From the IMG/VR virus record IMGVR_UViG_3300047328_000103, positions 1-52,105 of that record: a DNA stretch of 52,105 nucleotides; one strand, written 5' to 3'. Origin of the DNA: a virus. Below are positions 48,455 to 52,105 of this stretch, in pieces. Under the pieces are notes generated by a model that saw nothing but the letters and a program-made list of their open reading frames with translations, made no database searches and had not been told where the DNA came from. The position numbers were made by a program, and so were the translations under genes. Numbering within the stretch: position 1 is the first letter of the stretch; every line of letters begins with the position of its first letter.

Positions 48455-49078
48455 ATGACGTTCGATCGCGCGCTGGCGCTGCGCTGCGCCGACGTGGCGC
48501 TGGCCTGCTACGCGACGCCGCCCACGATCGAGACCGAGGACGTCCACGCGCTGCTGGTCGACGCGGCAGACCTGGCGCCCGGCCTGGTGATCGTCGGCCT
48601 CGAGGGCACCGATCCCCGCCGCGCGGTCGATCTGTGGCGCGATGCGGCGGCGCTCGCCGAGCGCGACGATCCGCTGCTCGGCCGCGTGCCGCGCTCCTTC
48701 GCGTCCGACGCCGAGCAGCTCTTCTGGCGGCTGCTGCCCCGGCTCGGGCCCGACCGGCCGTTCGCGCTCACCGGCCACAGCAAGGGCGCCAGCGAGGCGC
48801 AGCTGCTGGCCGCCATGTTCGCCCTGGCCGGTCGCGCACCGGTCTTCCTGGCGGCCTTCGAGCCGGCGGCGGTGGGCGACCTGCGCGACCTCCTCAGCGA
48901 CCTGCCGTGGCTCGCGACGCGCCATGGCCGCGACCCGGTGACCTGGCTGCCGCCCGGCCGGGCGCACGCCCAGCCGCTGCTCGAGATTCCGTGGGACGGG
49001 CCGCCGCCCGCCGATCCGCTCGACTATCACGCGATGCAGGGCGTGCGGGACGCGCTCTATTGCTGGAGGGGCTCATGA
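48455..49078 (+). CDS. Lipase-like alpha/beta hydrolase
   Basis: A 207-residue protein with a class-3-lipase-like layout: strand VIVGLEGTDPRRAVDLW, then FALTGHSKGASEAQLLAAMF with nucleophile Ser109 in GHSKG. No signal peptide is present. Close to the lysis genes, it may attack phospholipids or lipids during exit or entry, or be a moron. Start ATG 48455 is inside a small GTCATC-GTGC-GATGAC inverted repeat; the stop overlaps the next ATG (ATGA). Confidence 0.7.
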   Translation: MTFDRALALRCADVALACYATPPTIETEDVHALLVDAADLAPGLVIVGLEGTDPRRAVDLWRDAAALAERDDPLLGRVPRSFASDAEQLFWRLLPRLGPDRPFALTGHSKGASEAQLLAAMFALAGRAPVFLAAFEPAAVGDLRDLLSDLPWLATRHGRDPVTWLPPGRAHAQPLLEIPWDGPPPADPLDYHAMQGVRDALYCWRGS

Positions 49079-49434
49079 CGCGACCCACGACACCCGAACG
49101 CCGTTCGGTCCGTTCGCTGCTTCTCGGCCTGCTCGCGCTGCTGGTCGCCGCGCCGGCGCTGGCGCACGGCGACGCGATGTGGATCCAGGAGGGCGGCTAC
49201 ACGGACAAGGACGGGATCGGCTGCTGCGGCCCGCACGACTGCCATCGCGAGAAGGCGGTCGGCTTCCGTGAGTCGCCCGAGGGCATCTGGGTCGCGACCG
49301 GCGCCGGCGACGAGGTGCTGATGAAGCGCGAGCTGGTCGGCCGCGGCCTCTACCCGTCGATCGACGACGACTGGTGGATCTGCATCCGCGGCGGCGAGGT
49401 CAAGTGCGTGTTCAAGCCGACGACGGGTGGTTAA
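49075..49434 (+). CDS. Small secreted protein of unknown function
   Basis: A 119-residue protein with a signal peptide (SLLLGLLALLVAAPALA, cleavage before HGDAM). The mature part contains four cysteines in CCGPHDC and WICIRGGEVKC and ends VKCVFKPTTGG. Such small periplasmic HxH/Cys proteins occur in alphaproteobacteria. A palindrome copy lies in the signal peptide n-region (PERRSVR). It is the last gene of the late operon, followed by the terminator. Confidence 0.65.
   Translation: MTRPTTPERRSVRSLLLGLLALLVAAPALAHGDAMWIQEGGYTDKDGIGCCGPHDCHREKAVGFRESPEGIWVATGAGDEVLMKRELVGRGLYPSIDDDWWICIRGGEVKCVFKPTTGG
49094..49108. repeat. Dispersed palindrome copy
   Basis: CCGAAC-GCC-GTTCGG within the signal peptide n-region of the secreted protein, read Glu-Arg-Arg-Ser. 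Confidence 0.9.
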
Positions 49435-49523
49435 AGGCGGCCTGCGGGTCCGTCCTCGAGCTCGCCGTCTCCGGACGAGCGGGGCCGCGCTGCGTACCGC
49501 GCGGATGTTTCCTCCCAGACTGG

Positions 49524-49562
49524 ACCCCGCCCGGCCACTCGGCCGGGCGGGGCTCTTTTTTT
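49524..49562 (+). terminator. Strong rho-independent terminator
   Basis: Stem CCCCGCCCGGCC / GGCCGGGCGGGG (12-bp perfect, ACTC loop; 49525-49552) followed by a T-run to 49562. It closes the late operon and lies between it and the convergent regulator gene. Confidence 0.95.
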
Positions 49563-49567
49563 GCGCG

Positions 49568-49999
49568 CTAGTCGACCACGCCCGGCTGGCCGTCCATGGT
49601 GCAGCCCTTGGGCGCCTGGCGCAGGCGCCGGCAGGCGGTGCGCGCGGGGTTGAGCCAGGGATCCTCGGGCGTGGCGTCCTCGCCCTCGCGCCGGCGCACG
49701 TTGACGTGGAAGGCGCAGGAGGCCTGCCAGCGCGCCAGCGTCTCGCCCTGGGCCCGCACGAGGACGCGCGTGCGCCGCGTGCTGGCGCGCCAGTCGGGAT
49801 GCGCCGGGTCGATCGGCACCAACTCGTAGAGCCGCAGCGGATCGAGCGCGCGGCAGGCGGTCGAGATGCGCCGGGGGATCGTCATCTGCCCCTTGCGGTA
49901 GCGGTCGACGGTCTTGATGTCGACCTGCAGATAGTCGGCCGCGCGCACCATCGACAAAGCGTGATCGGTCAGCCATTGCTCGAAGCGGATATTGTCCAC
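49568..49999 (-). CDS. HTH-type regulator
   Basis: A 143-residue protein starting GTG. Its N-terminal half contains an HTH (SMVRAADYLQVDIKTVDRYR, then KGQMTIPRRISTACRALD), and the C-terminal half is basic with arginine-rich strands (RRTRVLVRAQGETLARWQAS; HVNVRRREGED) and a Cys-containing end. It could be a phage- or host-type regulator of the short rightward unit beyond. Convergent with the late operon at the terminator. Confidence 0.65.
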   Translation of the reverse strand: MDNIRFEQWLTDHALSMVRAADYLQVDIKTVDRYRKGQMTIPRRISTACRALDPLRLYELVPIDPAHPDWRASTRRTRVLVRAQGETLARWQASCAFHVNVRRREGEDATPEDPWLNPARTACRRLRQAPKGCTMDGQPGVVD

Positions 50000-50174
50000 G
50001 ACCCGCGCCCTCCTATATGATGAGAGCGGGAAGCCGGCCCGGGTTTGGACCCCGGACCGGCCCCCTCTAGGATTTCCGGATGGTGAGTTTCAGGCTCCAC
50101 CGGAAGACCCGGAGGCTTACGTGAAGCCGAAGCTTCATTTGACCTCCTTCTCTGCCAGCCGTTGCATCGGCTGA
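49992..50174 (+). CDS. Possible small protein, uncertain
   Basis: An open frame of up to 60 residues whose central part (ESGKPARVWTPDRPPLGFPD; EAYVKPKLHLTSFSASR) has protein-like composition. The only starts are TTG 49992, overlapping the start of the divergent regulator gene, or internal codons. A hairpin followed by a T-rich stretch begins 11 bp after its stop, consistent with a short rightward transcript. Low confidence. Confidence 0.3.
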   Translation: MSTTRALLYDESGKPARVWTPDRPPLGFPDGEFQAPPEDPEAYVKPKLHLTSFSASRCIG

Positions 50175-50184
50175 CGGGTTAAAT

Positions 50185-50235
50185 ATAGGCTTCATGTCCA
50201 GAATTAGCAAGCGCTATTTCGGACATGAGGCCTAT
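50185..50235. promoter_or_regulatory. Long inverted repeat, terminator or operator
   Basis: Arms ATAGGCTTCATGTCC (50185-50199) and GGACATGAGGCCTAT (50221-50235), one mismatch, separated by 21 bp that is AT-rich. On the plus strand it is followed by TTTTTATTTAG, which fits a rightward terminator. The long loop also allows a paired operator. Confidence 0.6.
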
Positions 50236-50258
50236 TTTTATTTAGCCTTCCAGCGCGG

Positions 50259-50846
50259 CTAATGGTGGTAAGCGAAAGGGAAAAGCTCGTGCTTGCCCTC
50301 GAGGTCTTTCCAGAACCACGCCCGATGGCGCGCCTCGACGTAGATCAGCATGTATTCGGCCAGGGTGCGGGCGCGCTCGATGCCACCCCAGTCGCTATGG
50401 TCCAGGTGCGGGCAGCGCGCGACGATCGTCAGGGCCGCGGCGAAGTTCGCCACGCCGTGCGAGGAGCACTCGTATCGCGATCGGCGGTAGGCCCGCACCA
50501 CGTCCCGGAGGACGCCGCTCGACAGGCCCCAGACGATGGCGTGGTGCGCGAGGGCGGCCTTGCGGTAGCGGGCGTCGAGCGGATGGACGGGCTGGCGCGG
50601 ATGGGCGGCCACCCAGGCTTCCCGCCACTCTGCCTGCAGCCGGCTGAATTCCTCGGCTTTCTCGGCGGTATCGAACCAGATCGTGGTGCCGCGCCAGCCT
50701 CGCGACTCGATGAAACAGCCGGCGTTGCCGGCGAGGCGGCTGGTCGCGGCGCGGGCGCATGCTTCGGTGCGCGGCCACATGGAGACGTAGACCGGGTATC
50801 GGTAGCTGAGCTCCGGCGTCGACGCCGCGCTGGCGCCGCGGTCCAC
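50259..50846 (-). CDS. Hypothetical protein
   Basis: A 195-residue protein starting GTG, rich in aromatic residues and histidine (LSYRYPVYVSMWPRTEACAR; TTIWFDTAEKAEEFSRLQAE; MLIYVEARHRAWFWKDLEGK). No signal peptide and no recognised fold. It follows the gene at 50854 by eight bases and is probably cotranscribed with it. Confidence 0.6.
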   Translation of the reverse strand: MDRGASAASTPELSYRYPVYVSMWPRTEACARAATSRLAGNAGCFIESRGWRGTTIWFDTAEKAEEFSRLQAEWREAWVAAHPRQPVHPLDARYRKAALAHHAIVWGLSSGVLRDVVRAYRRSRYECSSHGVANFAAALTIVARCPHLDHSDWGGIERARTLAEYMLIYVEARHRAWFWKDLEGKHELFPFAYHH

Positions 50847-50853
50847 CGCGGCC

Positions 50854-51264
50854 TCAGTCGTCGGAGGGCGGCAGCAGCTTCAGCTCGGCGACGTGCAGGG
50901 TGATGTGGTGGGCCTCGTACCAGGGCGCCATCCGCTCGTCCTCGGGTCGCCGCGCCGGTGCCGCGCCGGCGTCGAGCGGTTCGATGGACAGCGCGTCCCG
51001 CGTCTCGCCGTCGACCTGGTCGACCTCGAGCACGAGCCGGCGGCCGCCGAGCAGCTCGACGAGGTAGCCGTGCGACATGCAGTCGGTGTCGAGGAATTCC
51101 CAGGCGCGATCGACCTTGTGCACGTCGTGCAGGCCGAAGCCGTGCTCGAGCGCCGGCGTGCGCTCGAGCGCGCCGAGGAAGCGGCCGAGATCGAGCGGCA
51201 TCAGCTCGCTGTAATCGCCGTCGTCGTCCTCGAGGTCGGGCTGGTGGCGGATCGTGGCGGTCAT
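50854..51264 (-). CDS. Hypothetical acidic protein
   Basis: A 136-residue protein (MTATIRHQPDLEDDDGDYSE) with strands ELLGGRRLVLEVDQVDGETR and HHITLHVAELKLLPPS. The acidic N-terminus and two-strand ends are unlike any family I recognise. A GGAAGGAGACGCC ribosome-binding site upstream supports the start. Together with the gene at 50259 it forms the last reverse-strand unit before the tRNA. Confidence 0.6.
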   Translation of the reverse strand: MTATIRHQPDLEDDDGDYSELMPLDLGRFLGALERTPALEHGFGLHDVHKVDRAWEFLDTDCMSHGYLVELLGGRRLVLEVDQVDGETRDALSIEPLDAGAAPARRPEDERMAPWYEAHHITLHVAELKLLPPSDD

Positions 51265-51442
51265 GGCGTCTCCTTCCGGCGAAGGCGACTCGTACCGACT
51301 TCGCGGCGGCCGGAAAAGAGAACAGAGTCGCTGATAGGAGTCGCTGTTGAGCGGCGGCCGGCTGTGGACGAAGAATGACCCTTCGGCCGGTCGTGCGGAG
51401 AAATGCAGACAAATCGGGTATCGGTTGCTATATCGGCGCCAC

Positions 51443-51519
51443 GTCCCCGTAGCTCAGCCGGATAGAGCAGCGGTTTCCTAAACCGGAGGTCGGAGGTTCG
51501 AATCCTCTCGGGGACGCCA
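51443..51519 (+). tRNA. tRNA-Arg (anticodon CCT)
   Basis: A 77-nt tRNA with all arms: acceptor GTCCCCG/CGGGGAC, D-stem GCTC/GAGC, anticodon loop TTCCTAA with CCT at 51477-51479, T-loop TTCGAAT and genome-encoded CCA (51517-51519). It decodes AGG. It lies just beyond the prophage's right-hand genes with its 5' end facing the phage, so the common att-in-3'-end geometry does not apply to this prophage. Confidence 0.96.
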
Positions 51520-51766
51520 ATATTTTCGAGGATTTATAGGCAAATACGCTGCCTCCTGTTTTTGGCTCATCCACCGAAGTTCATAGTGTCAACGGTTGGG
51601 CCAAAGGGCACCAAAGCATCGTAAACCACTCGCTTTATCAAAAGGCATCCTTGGATGCCCAATCTGGTGCCTGCCGTAATCTTATCGGTGCTCCATCAAC
51701 CGGTCTCGGCGAGCGAATAGAAATGCCCCGAGCGCGGACAGAACATGGATATCGCGCAGGTCCCCG
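51520..51766. other. Gap after the tRNA without a gene
   Basis: The stretch is visibly lower in GC than the prophage. No gene or direct repeat with the left end was found. A small inverted repeat (GGCATCC-TT-GGATGCC, 51642-51657) is present. This could be the start of another element at the tRNA 3' end or ordinary host DNA. Confidence 0.4.
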
Positions 51767-52105
51767 TCATTGAACGTCGGCCGTCGCATTGAAACTTCTG
51801 CTTTTCCAATCGGGGGCGGCGCATGTCGCTTCGGTATTGCCCACGCATGGCTTCCAGTACAAAAGCACCACGACGCTGTTGCTTAGACCGGCCGCCAAAT
51901 CTTTAGGATCGACTGTCATGTTGCTGTTGACTTCGACTATGAAGCTCGGGATGCCTGGCAACGAGCCGGCGTTGGGGAGCGTAAATTTTACGCCTCCCAG
52001 GCCGTGACCCATGTAGGTCCCATTAGCGTTGAAAACGCTGACATCGGCCTGTAACTCGCCAAAGGGCGTGGATGCATTCGAGACGATGCATAGTGTCCAC
52101 GTCAC
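51767..52105 (-). CDS. Partial gene, hypothetical (extends past window)
   Basis: The last 112 codons of a leftward gene, cut by the window end. The product is beta-rich with low-complexity-free composition (LQADVSVFNANGTYMGHGLG; GIPSFIVEVNSNMTVDPKDL; SNSVVVLLYWKPCVGNTEAT) and several cysteines, possibly exported. Codon use is less G/C-biased than in the prophage, so it probably lies outside it. A GTG at the very end of the window is not necessarily its start. Confidence 0.5.
   Translation of the reverse strand: MTWTLCIVSNASTPFGELQADVSVFNANGTYMGHGLGGVKFTLPNAGSLPGIPSFIVEVNSNMTVDPKDLAAGLSNSVVVLLYWKPCVGNTEATCAAPDWKSRSFNATADVQ

Noticed and set aside
269-49108. The dispersed palindrome as a LexA/SOS box
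   Set aside because: Known GAAC-N4-GTTC (Gram-positive) or GTTC-N7-GTTC (alphaproteobacterial) boxes have different spacing, and most copies are inside genes.
51443-51519. tRNA-Arg 3' end as the prophage attachment site
   Set aside because: The phage lies at the tRNA's 5' side and no partial tRNA copy is found at the left end.

Overview
The window is almost entirely one temperate tailed-phage genome (prophage) in a GC-rich bacterium. Codon use (strong G/C third positions), GTG/TTG starts, dense ATGA/GTGA stop-start overlaps and a tRNA-Arg(CCT) of alphaproteobacterial type point to a high-GC alphaproteobacterium; I cannot name the genus from sequence alone. The prophage runs from about 0.5-0.8 kb (small GhoS/DUF2622-like gene, tyrosine integrase) to about 51.3 kb, just before the tRNA. 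No attL/attR direct repeat is visible, so the exact ends are unresolved.

Layout. 0.8-10.1 kb: leftward early operon (integrase, excisionase-like protein, DEDD exonuclease, a complete DNA polymerase III beta clamp, a large ParB-domain protein and many small phage genes). 10.1-11.6 kb: control region with a LexA/CI-type S24 repressor (minus strand) and a divergent Cro-like gene, both intergenic regions carrying the same operator family (AATTTGCAT-NNN-ATGCAAATT); two small envelope-type genes lie between them. 11.6-18.3 kb: rightward early operon (CII-like protein, MazG-like enzyme, TetR-type protein, CHC2 primase, ParB-like protein), then a reverse-strand secreted nuclease. 18.9-21.7 kb: P-loop helicase, an iteron-like cluster of CGGTACAG repeats (candidate origin) and a putative late regulator. 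22.4-31.5 kb: ParB-methyltransferase, then a lambda-type packaging and head module (Nu1, A, W, B, S49 protease, scaffold, D, E). 31.6-42.8 kb: connector genes and a Mu-type contractile tail (sheath, tube, frameshifted chaperone, tape measure, gpN/44/45/46/47/48). 42.8-49.4 kb: fibre genes, including a collagen-like one, and a lysis/envelope cassette (holin candidates, glucosaminidase endolysin, lipoprotein-like protein, lipase-like protein, secreted protein), closed by a strong rho-independent terminator. 49.6-51.3 kb: reverse-strand regulator and two unknown genes. 51.4-52.1 kb: tRNA-Arg and a partial gene of visibly lower GC.

How it works together: the repressor holds both early operons through shared operators; after induction the leftward operon supplies excision and DNA metabolism and the rightward operon primase and helicase, while late genes build a lambda-head/Mu-tail myovirus and lyse the cell. 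The phage carries a clamp, primase and helicase but no visible DNA polymerase, so it probably recruits the host replicase.

Most unusual features: (1) a dispersed perfect palindrome CGAAC-GSC-GTTCG, 13 exact copies plus one variant in 52 kb, lying inside ten genes in all three reading frames and in intergenic hairpins; (2) three stop codons embedded in perfect hairpins with 3-nt loops; (3) a 44-copy hexanucleotide repeat inside a gene; (4) a 9-base homopolymer that puts a conserved-looking gene out of frame with its expected start; (5) a CGGTACAG iteron cluster; (6) an exonuclease gene bounded by a 32/33-bp direct repeat of its neighbour's 3' end.
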